DNA of 7,777 nt from UBA57 sp013378375 (GCA_013378375.1 JACAFT010000029.1:1-7777), one strand, 5' to 3'. Shown: positions 1-6,000, numbered from the stretch's first letter. Notes: a model not told the origin generated them from the letters alone. Numbers and translations are program-made.

Positions 1-233
1 ATAAACACAGAATCAGTATTATTTAGAAGTCTTTTTGCTTGTTTAATAGAAAGGCCAGATTTAACATTATATTTTCGTGCAATATAATTGGTAGTGGCAA
101 CTGCTCCACTATCTGCTGAACGGCCAGAAAATTGACAAACTACGACTGGTTTTGTTTTAAGAGATAAATCACGTGATTCTTCTACTTGAGCATAAAAATA
201 ATCCAGATCAAGATGTAGAATTATGCGTTGCAT
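1..233 (-). CDS. dinB: Y-family DNA polymerase IV (Dpo4/DinB-like), N-terminal part, cut by window edge
   Basis: The visible 77 codons are the start of a translesion DNA polymerase that copies past damaged bases. On the minus strand the protein begins MQRIILHLDLDYFYAQVEE, the palm motif of Y-family polymerases. D9 is the expected first metal-binding aspartate and Y14 sits where the steric-gate tyrosine (Y12 of Sulfolobus Dpo4) lies. It is followed by a VVVCxFSGR segment (31-38) and DSGAVATTNY (41-50), which match the Dpo4 fingers region closely. The ATG at 233 is chosen because an in-frame TGA lies five codons upstream. The remaining roughly 270 residues, including the little-finger domain, lie left of the window. 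The gene is divergent from the reductase gene and its TATA-like box lies near 266-274. The family call is very secure; the symbol is used generically. Confidence 0.93.
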   Translation of the reverse strand, partial: MQRIILHLDLDYFYAQVEESRDLSLKTKPVVVCQFSGRSADSGAVATTNYIARKYNVKSGLSIKQAKRLLNNTDSVF

Positions 234-260
234 CAAAGTATAATATCATTATTATCTTTA

Positions 261-286
261 ATTAATTTATAAAAGGTATAAAAAAT
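261..286. promoter_or_regulatory. Divergent archaeal TATA elements between dinB and the reductase gene
   Basis: Two TATA-like boxes lie within 26 bases. On the plus strand TATAAAAAAT (277-286) is centred about 25 bases before an ATG at 306 and 37 before the annotated start at 318, so a start of transcription near 306-308 is expected. On the minus strand TTTATAAA (273 to 266) is about 36 bases before the dinB ATG, giving a leader of about 11 bases. Spacing follows the usual archaeal TATA-to-start distance; transcription starts themselves are inferred. Confidence 0.55.
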
Positions 287-317
287 AATAAAATTATTGT
301 CAGGTATGAGAAAGTAA

Positions 318-1514
318 ATGAGTGAAAAATTATTAGAATATGATGTAGCTGTTATTGGAGCAGGACCTGCAGGAAGTAATGCAGCTTATGAATGTGCAAA
401 AAATGGTTACAGTGTTATTATATTAGAAGAAGACCCTGTTGTTGGAGTACCTGTACAATGTGGAGAAGGTCTTAGTGTTTTTGCATTACAATATTTAGAT
501 ATAAAACCAGAAGATGAATTTGTTGCAAGAAAAATTTCAACTTTAAGAGTAATTTTTTCAAATGGTAACTGGATGACAGTACATGATGGAGGTTATGAAT
601 TAGATAGGGACAAGTTTGATCAGTTTTTAGTAAAACGAGCAACTAAAGCAGGAAGTGATTTGTATACTTCAGCCAGAGTTGTTGACTTTGATTTAAAAAA
701 TAAAATATTAAAAGTCACGTATCAAAAAAATATTTTACAAGTAAAAAGTAAAATAGTAATCGGAGCTGATGGGCCAAAATCAAATATTGCATATTGGTCG
801 GGTTTGTTAAAGAAAGAAAAATGGCGAAAAAAATTAATCCGTGCATATGAATTAAAAATGGAAGGAGTAGACGTAGATGGTTTTGATATGTATTTTGATT
901 CAGAAATTGCACCAGAGGGTTATGTTTGGATTTTTGAAAAAGGTGAATCAATAGCTAATGTTGGAATTGCAACTACAGCTACCGATGGTGTGAAACGGTT
1001 AGATAATTTTATTCAACAAAAAAATATCAAAGGTAAAGTTATACACAAAACTGCCGGCGCAATTCCATATATGGGTCCATTGGAAAAAACTTATGCTGAT
1101 GGAGTTTTAATTGCTGGAGATGCAGCAGGGCATACAAACCCTGTGTTTCTAGGTGGTATATCTACGGCAATGCAAACAGGTAGGTTAGCAGGTAAGGTTG
1201 CTTCTGAATCTTTAAGGGCAGGAGACTTTTCATCCAAGTTTCTTTCCAGGTATCAAAAACAATGGAAAAAGATGCCACTGGCTGATAAGTCATTATTAAA
1301 AACGGCCAAAGTTATGCGAGCATTTACCCCGGAAAAATGGGAAAAGATGGGAGAGTTGGTTGGGAAAAGTGATGTTACAAACATCACTACATTAGGAAAA
1401 ATTAAAGTAATAATCAAAGTGTTTTCTCCAAAATATTGGAGTTTGATAACGGTGGTGCCATATATGCCAACAGTAATGAAAGCATTTTCTATAACTAGAA
1501 AGTGGGGTTGGTAG
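318..1514 (+). CDS. Geranylgeranyl reductase family flavoprotein (digeranylgeranylglycerophospholipid reductase-like)
   Basis: A 398-residue FAD-dependent enzyme of the family that saturates the double bonds of geranylgeranyl chains in archaeal membrane lipids. Visible features are the FAD dinucleotide motif GAGPAG (14-19) with E37 ending the second strand, the family-typical QCGEG (47-51) with a cysteine near the flavin, YELDRDKFD (93-101), a second nucleotide motif GADGPKS (149-155), a YVWIF strand, and the C-terminal FAD motif GDAAGHTNP (267-275) followed by GGIxTAMxTGRLAG. Length fits the family (about 390-410). No membrane segment is evident; peripheral membrane association is assumed from the substrate. 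The ATG at 318 lies directly behind a three-codon in-frame ORF (306-317). The gene is alone on its strand, convergent with the ESCRT-III gene. The family includes enzymes acting on free prenyl diphosphates, so the exact substrate is uncertain. Confidence 0.9.
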   Translation: MSEKLLEYDVAVIGAGPAGSNAAYECAKNGYSVIILEEDPVVGVPVQCGEGLSVFALQYLDIKPEDEFVARKISTLRVIFSNGNWMTVHDGGYELDRDKFDQFLVKRATKAGSDLYTSARVVDFDLKNKILKVTYQKNILQVKSKIVIGADGPKSNIAYWSGLLKKEKWRKKLIRAYELKMEGVDVDGFDMYFDSEIAPEGYVWIFEKGESIANVGIATTATDGVKRLDNFIQQKNIKGKVIHKTAGAIPYMGPLEKTYADGVLIAGDAAGHTNPVFLGGISTAMQTGRLAGKVASESLRAGDFSSKFLSRYQKQWKKMPLADKSLLKTAKVMRAFTPEKWEKMGELVGKSDVTNITTLGKIKVIIKVFSPKYWSLITVVPYMPTVMKAFSITRKWGW

Positions 1515-1546
1515 ATTATCGCGATGAAAAATTCATCACGATAATC
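1514..1546. terminator. Long hairpin in the convergent gap (possible bidirectional transcript end)
   Basis: Bases 1514-1528 pair with 1532-1546 around an AAA loop, giving a 15-bp stem with a single mismatch (C1522 with A1538 on the plus strand). On the minus-strand transcript that position becomes a G-U pair, so the stem is complete in that direction. It begins at the last base of the reductase stop codon and ends 11 bases from the stop codon of the opposing ESCRT-III gene. No long T-run follows, so it is not a bacterial-type terminator. A role in 3' end formation or RNA stability is inferred from position. Confidence 0.5.
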
Positions 1547-1557
1547 AATATTGTTGC

Positions 1558-2214
1558 TTATAGTTTGAAAAAGTCGTCGACTGATGTTCCTGAAGCTGTA
1601 GGGGATTCTGAAGATGGAGATGGGAATTTTTCTTCATTGTTTACTTCAGCTACTGCTGCTGCTTCAGCTAATATACTATCAGTTTCGGCACTAGATGATT
1701 CAATTAATGGTGCAGATCCGTTAAGTTGGCCGGCTTCTGTAATTAATCCATTCATCATTTCGCCAAGTTGTGTCATTTCTGAACTGGCTTCAGGCAGAAT
1801 GCCAGTCATAGAACTACGCATTTGTTTAACTACGGAAGCAATTGGTGTTATAGAAGTTACTATATCACCGAAGTCTTGTACTGTTCCCATTCTCAAATTA
1901 ATTTGTTCTAGAACTAATTTCATTTGAGTAACGTTACTAGTAATTTTTCGTAGTTCAGCTAATTCGTTTGCAAAAGCTGCTGCGCGGTCGTTATCATGTT
2001 TTTGGGTTGCCTCAACGATTTTATTGAATAATGATGTGTCTTGTACTTTAAGTCCAGATTGTTTCTGATCTAATCTGGAAATCAATGTTTGCATTGATCG
2101 TTGTGTGGTATCAATTCGGTTACGTAATGGTTGTTGAGGTGTTACTTTACCTTTGACCTTTGACATTAAAGGTTCCTTTTTTTCTTGGGTATTCCAATTA
2201 TTGAGTATACTCAT
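1558..2214 (-). CDS. ESCRT-III / CdvB-like (Snf7-related) cell division or membrane-remodelling protein
   Basis: A 218-residue helical protein that resembles archaeal CdvB paralogs, which polymerise on membranes during division or scission and are disassembled by the AAA ATPase CdvC/Vps4. Visible signs are the short N-terminus with W7, a basic K/G stretch followed by TPQQPLRNRI (25-34), a long helix rich in Q/L, then LFNKIVEATQKHD (62-74), FANELAELRK (81-90) and LEQINLRMGTVQDFGDIV (102-119), the pattern of the ESCRT-III core. The tail from about residue 155 is acidic, then Ser/Pro-rich, ending in DDFFKL. I see no winged-helix domain and no clear Vps4-binding MIM2 motif. The ATG at 2214 keeps the conserved Trp segment; an ATG at 2166 would remove it, and the TTG at 2223 is less likely. 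No cdvA or cdvC is adjacent, so this is probably one of several paralogs. Confidence 0.82.
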   Translation of the reverse strand: MSILNNWNTQEKKEPLMSKVKGKVTPQQPLRNRIDTTQRSMQTLISRLDQKQSGLKVQDTSLFNKIVEATQKHDNDRAAAFANELAELRKITSNVTQMKLVLEQINLRMGTVQDFGDIVTSITPIASVVKQMRSSMTGILPEASSEMTQLGEMMNGLITEAGQLNGSAPLIESSSAETDSILAEAAAVAEVNNEEKFPSPSSESPTASGTSVDDFFKL

Positions 2215-2309
2215 TAGTATCAAATAAATAAAGGAAAATTACAAATAAACAAAGAAAGATTAACAAGGTTGAACAAAAGTGTCAATCAAAATTTATTTTT
2301 TAAACCTAA

Positions 2310-2335
2310 TAAGAAATTTTTTTTAAAAATTCTTA
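2310..2335. other. AT-rich hairpin upstream of the DUF192 gene
   Basis: TAAGAA (2310-2315) and five T (2317-2321) pair with AAAAATTCTTA (2325-2335), leaving one bulged A and a TTT loop. It lies in the 164-base divergent gap between the ESCRT-III and DUF192 genes, about 44 bases before the DUF192 ATG. Its AT richness means chance is a real alternative. The rest of the gap holds only A/T-rich promoter-like sequence, with no ORF. Confidence 0.3.
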
Positions 2336-2378
2336 GCGATGTGCTTACATATTACGAATTTTATACAGTTTCAAGGCC

Positions 2379-2879
2379 ATGAATAGTAAGCAACGCATGT
2401 TGATTTTCTTTGGAATTTTATTTTTAGTGTTTTCAATTTTTATTGTTGATCAGTTTAGTAATATTCCAAAAAACGATCCACTTAATCAAACAAACTTTGT
2501 TGTTGTGAATGATCATATAATTATTATTGAATTAGCTGCAACAGAAGAAGAAAGGCGAAGAGGTTTAATGGGGAGAGAAAAATTAGCTGATAATAATGAA
2601 TTTCCTGGAGCAATTACAGGAATGTTATTTGTGTTTGAAGAAGAATTGAAACACTCTTTTTGGATGAAAAATATGACAATTAGTTTAGATATGATTTGGA
2701 TTGACTCTGAGGGAGTAGTAGTTCATATAGAAAAAAATGTTCAGCCATGTGTGAATAACCCTTGTGAAATATTTGCACCGAATAATAGTGCATTATATGT
2801 GTTAGAAGTTAATTCAGGAATAGCTGATAAACTGGATATACGACAAGGAACTACAATAGAAATATCATTAAATGCATAA
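2379..2879 (+). CDS. Membrane-anchored DUF192 family protein
   Basis: A 166-residue protein of the DUF192 family (PF02643), whose members are small, usually secreted or membrane-attached beta-rich proteins of unknown biochemical role. An N-terminal hydrophobic segment (about 7-24) follows MNSKQR and would serve as an uncleaved anchor with the rest outside. The family signature is clear: ERRRGLMGRE (58-67), GMLFVF (81-86), HSFWMKNMTISLDMIWID (92-109) and a late YVLEVNSG (140-147). Two cysteines, C124 and C129, lie in a short loop and could form a disulfide outside the cell. The end overlaps, by eight bases, an ATG in another frame at 2872, which I consider spurious. The DUF192 call is secure; the function is unknown. 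Confidence 0.9.
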   Translation: MNSKQRMLIFFGILFLVFSIFIVDQFSNIPKNDPLNQTNFVVVNDHIIIIELAATEEERRRGLMGREKLADNNEFPGAITGMLFVFEEELKHSFWMKNMTISLDMIWIDSEGVVVHIEKNVQPCVNNPCEIFAPNNSALYVLEVNSGIADKLDIRQGTTIEISLNA

Positions 2880-2903
2880 GCTAATTCAAAAAAATACCAG
2901 TTG

Positions 2904-2946
2904 TATAAAAGTAGATTTTATTTTTCAAAAAAAACAGGAGGAAGGT
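2904..2946 (+). promoter_or_regulatory. TATA-like box and Shine-Dalgarno-like purine run before the small basic gene
   Basis: TATAAAA (2904-2910) is a good archaeal TATA box, predicting a start of transcription near 2930-2935. Just beyond it AGGAGGAAGG (2936-2945) looks like a strong ribosome-binding site. No ATG, GTG or TTG follows at normal spacing in the coding frame; the first in-frame ATG is 2976, 30 bases on. Either the gene uses a leader with distant pairing, an unusual start, or the purine run is incidental. Confidence 0.35.
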
Positions 2947-2975
2947 TTAATTCTATCAGACAATATTATTCTTGT

Positions 2976-3317
2976 ATGGCAAAGTCGGGGGACAACAGAT
3001 TTAAAAGCACAACTGAAGAAGTTGAATATTTATTATCAAAGTATCCTGAAGCAAAAAATAATGATTTTTATTTGCAATGGGTTTGGTTAAAAGATATCGA
3101 AGGATTAGATCTACCGGAGATGCAATGGAGAAAGTTCCAGCAACTCTCAGGAAAGATGGGAAGTATACGTCGAGCTAGACAAAAAGTTCAGAGTTTGGGT
3201 AAACATCTTCCAAGTGATGAAAAAATCTTGCAAAGAAGAAAACGTTGGAGAAATATAAGATTGCAAGAAAGAAAGTTATTAGAACCTCTTATGTCAAAAA
3301 ATACAACTAAAGCATAA
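2976..3317 (+). CDS. Small basic helical protein, phage-type hypothetical family (tentative)
   Basis: A 113-residue, strongly basic protein of unassigned function. After a charged start it has EEVEYLLSKYPEAKNND (14-30), then LQWVWLKDIEG, then SIRRARQKVQ (63-72), KHLPSDEKILQRRKRWR (76-92) and a basic helical end. The order 'leucine-rich helix, KYPxxxNxD, SIRRARxKxQ, LPSDxxIxxRR' resembles small hypothetical proteins common in tailed phages and some mobile regions, recognised from memory, not by a search. The arginine-rich second half suggests nucleic-acid binding. ATG 2976 is preferred; the frame stays open to a TTG at 2901, but that codon overlaps the best TATA box. It follows the DUF192 gene by 96 bases. 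The ORF looks real from its residue composition and length; the role is unknown. Confidence 0.72.
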   Translation: MAKSGDNRFKSTTEEVEYLLSKYPEAKNNDFYLQWVWLKDIEGLDLPEMQWRKFQQLSGKMGSIRRARQKVQSLGKHLPSDEKILQRRKRWRNIRLQERKLLEPLMSKNTTKA

Positions 3318-3364
3318 CTGTCATATAATTACAAGTAAAATTTCTAATCAGCTGTAATCAAAGA

Positions 3365-3378
3365 TTTATTATTTATAC
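3365..3378 (+). promoter_or_regulatory. TATA-like element for thioredoxin reductase gene
   Basis: The stretch TTTATTATTTATAC (3365-3378) lies 16-29 bases before the GTG at 3394. Its first half is at the distance expected for a leaderless transcript beginning at the GTG. The gap 3318-3393 contains no ORF and no Shine-Dalgarno-like sequence near the GTG, which agrees with leaderless translation. Confidence 0.4.
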
Positions 3379-3393
3379 GGCAATAACTTTCGT

Positions 3394-4311
3394 GTGGTTC
3401 ATAAAGTTATCATACTTGGGTCTGGTCCAGCTGGGTTAACTGCTGCGTTGTATGCGGCTAGAGCTAACCTAAATCCTCTTGTTCTAGGGGGTTTAGAATG
3501 GGGAGGACAGTTGATGTTAACTACGGAGGTAGAAAATTATCCGGGTTTTATTGACGGTATCAATGGTCCAGATTTGATGGAAAATTTTAAAAAACAAGCA
3601 GAAAGATTTGGAGCAAAAATAATTAATTCAAATGTCACGTCTGTAGATTTTTCAAATAAACCACTTAAAGTGTTTGTTGGAAAAGAAGTATATGAAACAC
3701 AAACTGTAATAATTGCAACTGGTGCCAGTGCAAAATGGTTAGGTTTAGAAAATGAACAAAAATTTATTGGTAAAGGTATTTCTTCTTGTGCAACTTGTGA
3801 TGGATTCTTTTTCAAAGATAAAGAGATCGCATTGGTAGGAGGCGGTGATTCTGCAATGGAAGAAGCTTTGTTTCTTACAAAGTTTGCGAGTAAAGTAACC
3901 GTGGTGCATAGAAGAGATAAATTACGTGCAAGTAAAATTATGCAAGATCGTGCATTTGCAAATGACAAAATTGAATTTATTTGGGATTCGGAAATTGTGG
4001 ATGTGTTAGGAAATAACAATGTAGAGGGAGTAAAAATTAAAAATATTAAAACAAATGAATCCAGCGTGTGTAAAGTAAATGGATTGTTTGTTGCTATTGG
4101 GCATATACCAAATACAAATTTCTTAAAAGAACAGATTGATTTGGATGAAAAAGGATATGTCGTGTGTAATGGAACAGCAACAAACGTAGAAGGTGTTTTT
4201 GTTGCTGGTGATGTTCATGATTTTCGTTATAGACAAGCAGTAACTGCTGCAGGACATGGTTGTGAAGCAGCAATAGATGTCGAAAAATATATTGAAGTTA
4301 ATGGTTTGTAA
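3394..4311 (+). CDS. trxB: Thioredoxin reductase (NADPH, FAD-dependent)
   Basis: A 305-residue low-molecular-weight thioredoxin reductase, a soluble flavoenzyme that passes electrons from NADPH to thioredoxin. It shows the FAD motif GSGPAG (9-14), GGQLMLTTEVENYPGF after the first lobe, the redox disulfide CATC (132-135) followed by DGFFFKDK, the NADPH motif GGGDSAMEEA (149-158), and HRRDKLRAS (172-180). Arg residues at this last site are those that bind the 2' phosphate, favouring NADPH over NADH. The C-terminal FAD motif GVFVAGDV and RYRQAVTAAGHGCEAA are typical. Start is GTG (MVHKVII); the usual family N-terminus begins just here. No thioredoxin gene is adjacent. It is convergent with the following minus-strand gene, 38 bases apart. 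Length and all key residues are intact. Confidence 0.95.
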   Translation: MVHKVIILGSGPAGLTAALYAARANLNPLVLGGLEWGGQLMLTTEVENYPGFIDGINGPDLMENFKKQAERFGAKIINSNVTSVDFSNKPLKVFVGKEVYETQTVIIATGASAKWLGLENEQKFIGKGISSCATCDGFFFKDKEIALVGGGDSAMEEALFLTKFASKVTVVHRRDKLRASKIMQDRAFANDKIEFIWDSEIVDVLGNNNVEGVKIKNIKTNESSVCKVNGLFVAIGHIPNTNFLKEQIDLDEKGYVVCNGTATNVEGVFVAGDVHDFRYRQAVTAAGHGCEAAIDVEKYIEVNGL

Positions 4312-4333
4312 AAAAATTTGTCCGGAAAATTCA

Positions 4334-4358
4334 AAAGAATGTCAATTCTTTAGACATT
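4334..4358. other. Small competing hairpins in the trxB convergent gap
   Basis: AAAGAAT (4334-4340) pairs perfectly with ATTCTTT (4345-4351) around a four-base loop. Overlapping it, AATGTC (4338-4343) pairs with GACATT (4353-4358). The two stems cannot form together. They overlap the stop codon of the minus-strand gene. Both are short, so this is weak evidence for a 3' end signal. Confidence 0.3.
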
Positions 4359-5294
4359 AATTTCTGAAATCAAACATTTTTCTTCGGTTGTCCGTAATTT
4401 AGAATCCAGAGCTTGAACGCAAAATTCATAATTACCAGCTTTAATTTCCATAATTTGATAGTTTAACACGATAGGGACGACTCCGTTTTCTAATGCATGA
4501 ATGATATCATCAGGATTATCTGCGCCAAATAGAATGATATTGGGATTATCACAGTTAATTGGAAGATCTAGAATTACATTATTGTCACAAGCAGTTTGAG
4601 TTATTTGGAAAGGAAATGATTGAGGTTCGTTTTCGTTAACTTGGAGTTGCCATTGTGTATAACCTCCAACAATATCCACATTAAGGAGATAGACTGTTCC
4701 ATAATCAGTATTTTGTTTTAGAAATTCCATTGTGATTAAAGGAGGTTCTATAGTAAATGCTGTATTGTCACAAACATAATCTAGAATTAGATTAACACTA
4801 TTCATGGCCGCAATGCAAACAGAATAAGCTCCTGGAAATAAGACTAGATTGTTAGCATGAAGCTCCAAATCGTCAATAAAAATATCTTGAGATCCGTCAC
4901 GATCACTTCTTATTGCGTTATTAGATTCTAAATCAGCGATCAGGTATTCGAGGGTTGAGCTAACCCCGTATATAATATTCCAATGATGGAATGTTCCATC
5001 AATATTAACATGAACATTAAGATCATGTCCGTTCTTTTGAGAATTTAATTGCATATCAATAGTATTAATTGAAGCTTTTGTTGGTGGAGGGGGTTGTATT
5101 ACTTGAGGCTGATCCACTTCTGATAAGACTTCTTCAACGGGTTCTATCTGTGGCTGAATGTCGGTAGTAATGTCTTCTCCAAATCCAAAAAAGAACGCAT
5201 ATCCTAAAAGTCCAAGGGTTGTAATTACAAATCCGAGTTTTACTACAGTTCCTAAGATGTTTGTAGATTTGTCGGACATGTTTTTAGTTTCCAT
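4350..5294 (-). CDS. Membrane-anchored extracytoplasmic protein with two tandem beta-type domains
   Basis: A 314-residue protein I do not recognise as a named family. A short cytoplasmic start is followed by one membrane segment (about 16-37), an acidic, Pro-rich linker (40-72, with PPPP at 68-71) and two related domains, about 76-183 and 186-314. The copies share a Trp after a beta strand (W105 and W215), and a G-x-Y-x-x-C motif leading to a Cys pair with identical spacing (C160/C175 and C292/C307). This suggests a duplicated Ig- or fibronectin-like sandwich with one disulfide each; domain 2 has two further Cys (C236, C248). Low Lys and high Asn/Asp/Ile fit secretion. The start is open: ATG 5294, or ATG 5279 (MSDKSTN), about 24 bases from a TTTTTTATTA box, which suits leaderless translation. 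A surface binding role is only a guess. Confidence 0.75.
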   Translation of the reverse strand: METKNMSDKSTNILGTVVKLGFVITTLGLLGYAFFFGFGEDITTDIQPQIEPVEEVLSEVDQPQVIQPPPPTKASINTIDMQLNSQKNGHDLNVHVNIDGTFHHWNIIYGVSSTLEYLIADLESNNAIRSDRDGSQDIFIDDLELHANNLVLFPGAYSVCIAAMNSVNLILDYVCDNTAFTIEPPLITMEFLKQNTDYGTVYLLNVDIVGGYTQWQLQVNENEPQSFPFQITQTACDNNVILDLPINCDNPNIILFGADNPDDIIHALENGVVPIVLNYQIMEIKAGNYEFCVQALDSKLRTTEEKCLISEINV

Positions 5295-5329
5295 TTGTAA
5301 TAAAAAAGTCCATCTATTACAGTATCAGT

Positions 5330-5337
5330 TTTTATAT
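5330..5337 (+). promoter_or_regulatory. TATA box of the Nudix gene
   Basis: TTTTATAT (5330-5337) is centred about 30 bases before the ATG at 5364, which predicts a transcript with almost no leader. The 69-base gap is shared with the divergent membrane-protein gene, whose best TATA-like stretch is the T-rich 5299-5307 on the minus strand. No Shine-Dalgarno sequence precedes either start. Confidence 0.45.
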
Positions 5338-5363
5338 TCGGTTTCTTAAAATAATACAGAGTT

Positions 5364-5819
5364 ATGAAAACAGAAAATCCAATGAAGAATGATTCTGTAA
5401 TTTCTGGGTGCGGAGGTGTGGTTTTTGCAGAGGATAAGATTCTTTTTATCCTAAAAAATGACAAATGGGACCTTCCCAAAGGAAAAATCGAAGGATCTGA
5501 GACAAAAGAAGAAACTGCGTTGAGGGAAATCACTGAAGAGACAGATTTGGTAAAAACTGACTTGGAAATTGTTGAAAAGCTGCCCACTACATATTATTAT
5601 AAAATAATTGACGGAGTAAAACGACTGAAAAAAACTAATTGGTTTTTCGTTAAATATACAGGAGATATGAATGCGAGTATGAAATCAGACGGGGAAGAGG
5701 GCATAATGGAATGTCGTTGGATTGGTTTCGATGATTTGGGTACTGTATATCAAAACACTCACATACGAATAATTTACTTGATGGATTTTGTTAATCAAAA
5801 GTATCAGTTGTGGGATTAA
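5364..5819 (+). CDS. Nudix hydrolase
   Basis: A 151-residue Nudix protein, expected to cleave a nucleoside diphosphate linked to another group in the cytoplasm with divalent metal. The Nudix box runs 40-62: G40, E46, R54, E55, E58 and E59 are all in place, so the metal-binding acids are intact. D61 replaces the usual late glycine of the box. Before it are GCGGVVF (15-21) and the KWDLPKGK motif (34-41). After it are a YYYKIIDG strand, LKKTNWFFVKY, and EEGIMECRWIGFDD. This arrangement, with 'KxTxWFxxxY', resembles a subfamily frequent in Bacteroidetes, so transfer between domains is possible. A second ATG (M7, 5382) is an alternative start. The substrate (ADP-ribose, dinucleoside polyphosphate, oxidised nucleotide) cannot be told from sequence. 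Confidence 0.9.
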   Translation: MKTENPMKNDSVISGCGGVVFAEDKILFILKNDKWDLPKGKIEGSETKEETALREITEETDLVKTDLEIVEKLPTTYYYKIIDGVKRLKKTNWFFVKYTGDMNASMKSDGEEGIMECRWIGFDDLGTVYQNTHIRIIYLMDFVNQKYQLWD

Positions 5820-5834
5820 TTAATGTCAGGAAAT

Positions 5835-5859
5835 GTTGTTTTGTTTATGTATTTTTTTT
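5835..5859 (+). terminator. T-rich terminator tract after the Nudix gene
   Basis: Beginning 16 bases after the Nudix stop, the plus strand is very T-rich and ends in eight consecutive T (5852-5859). Archaeal RNA polymerase stops at such T-tracts without a required hairpin. On the opposite strand the A runs at 5881-5885 and 5892-5897 give matching T-tracts that could end the HIT transcript. Confidence 0.5.
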
Positions 5860-5929
5860 ATGTTTCTGTATTTAATTAATAAAAATGTATTAAAAAACAG
5901 AATAGCTTGAGTAAACAAGTTATCTTTAT

Positions 5930-5979
5930 TCAGGTGAACTGTCAAGTTTGGTAAAAGACTTGCAGTTCAGTTCTCCTGA
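5930..5979. other. Extended imperfect stem-loop between Nudix and HIT genes
   Basis: TCAGG (5930-5934), GAACTG (5936-5941) and CAAGT (5943-5947) pair with ACTTG (5958-5962), CAGTTC (5963-5968) and CCTGA (5975-5979), giving 16 base pairs with a bulged T, a small internal loop and a ten-base loop. A smaller hairpin, CTTG/CAAG with a G-U extension, lies just before it near 5905-5920. The region has no ORF. It is about 21 bases beyond the HIT stop, so it may be a 3' UTR structure or a small RNA. It is not a tRNA: there is no matching acceptor stem or T-arm. Confidence 0.4.
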
Positions 5980-6000
5980 TTGTTAAAATTTATAATTATA

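Noticed and set aside
1502..1927. Plus-strand 141-codon ORF over the ESCRT-III gene
   Set aside because: It is the antisense shadow of a gene with clear family motifs, and overlaps the reductase end.
2901..2975. N-terminal extension of the 113-residue ORF from a TTG start
   Set aside because: The TTG overlaps the best TATA box, so it is unlikely to be transcribed as a leader; ATG 2976 is a cleaner start.
2872..3090. A 72-codon ORF overlapping the DUF192 stop
   Set aside because: It lies out of frame with the 113-residue ORF, overlaps the DUF192 end and has no family-like pattern.
3323..3358. ATTACA and TGTAAT inverted repeat before trxB
   Set aside because: Six-base arms with a long AT-rich spacer are expected by chance in this composition; not reported as an operator.
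3537..4019. Minus-strand 160-codon ORF
   Set aside because: Antisense shadow of the thioredoxin reductase, whose motifs are all intact.
5252..5587. Minus-strand 111-codon ORF across the Nudix start
   Set aside because: It covers the Nudix box in antisense and the shared promoter, with no family pattern.
5905..5990. A possible tRNA, because of a GGTA-containing loop and a GTTC-like stretch
   Set aside because: No paired acceptor ends, no proper anticodon arm and the T-loop pattern fails; sequence after it is very AT-rich. Treated as a stem-loop.
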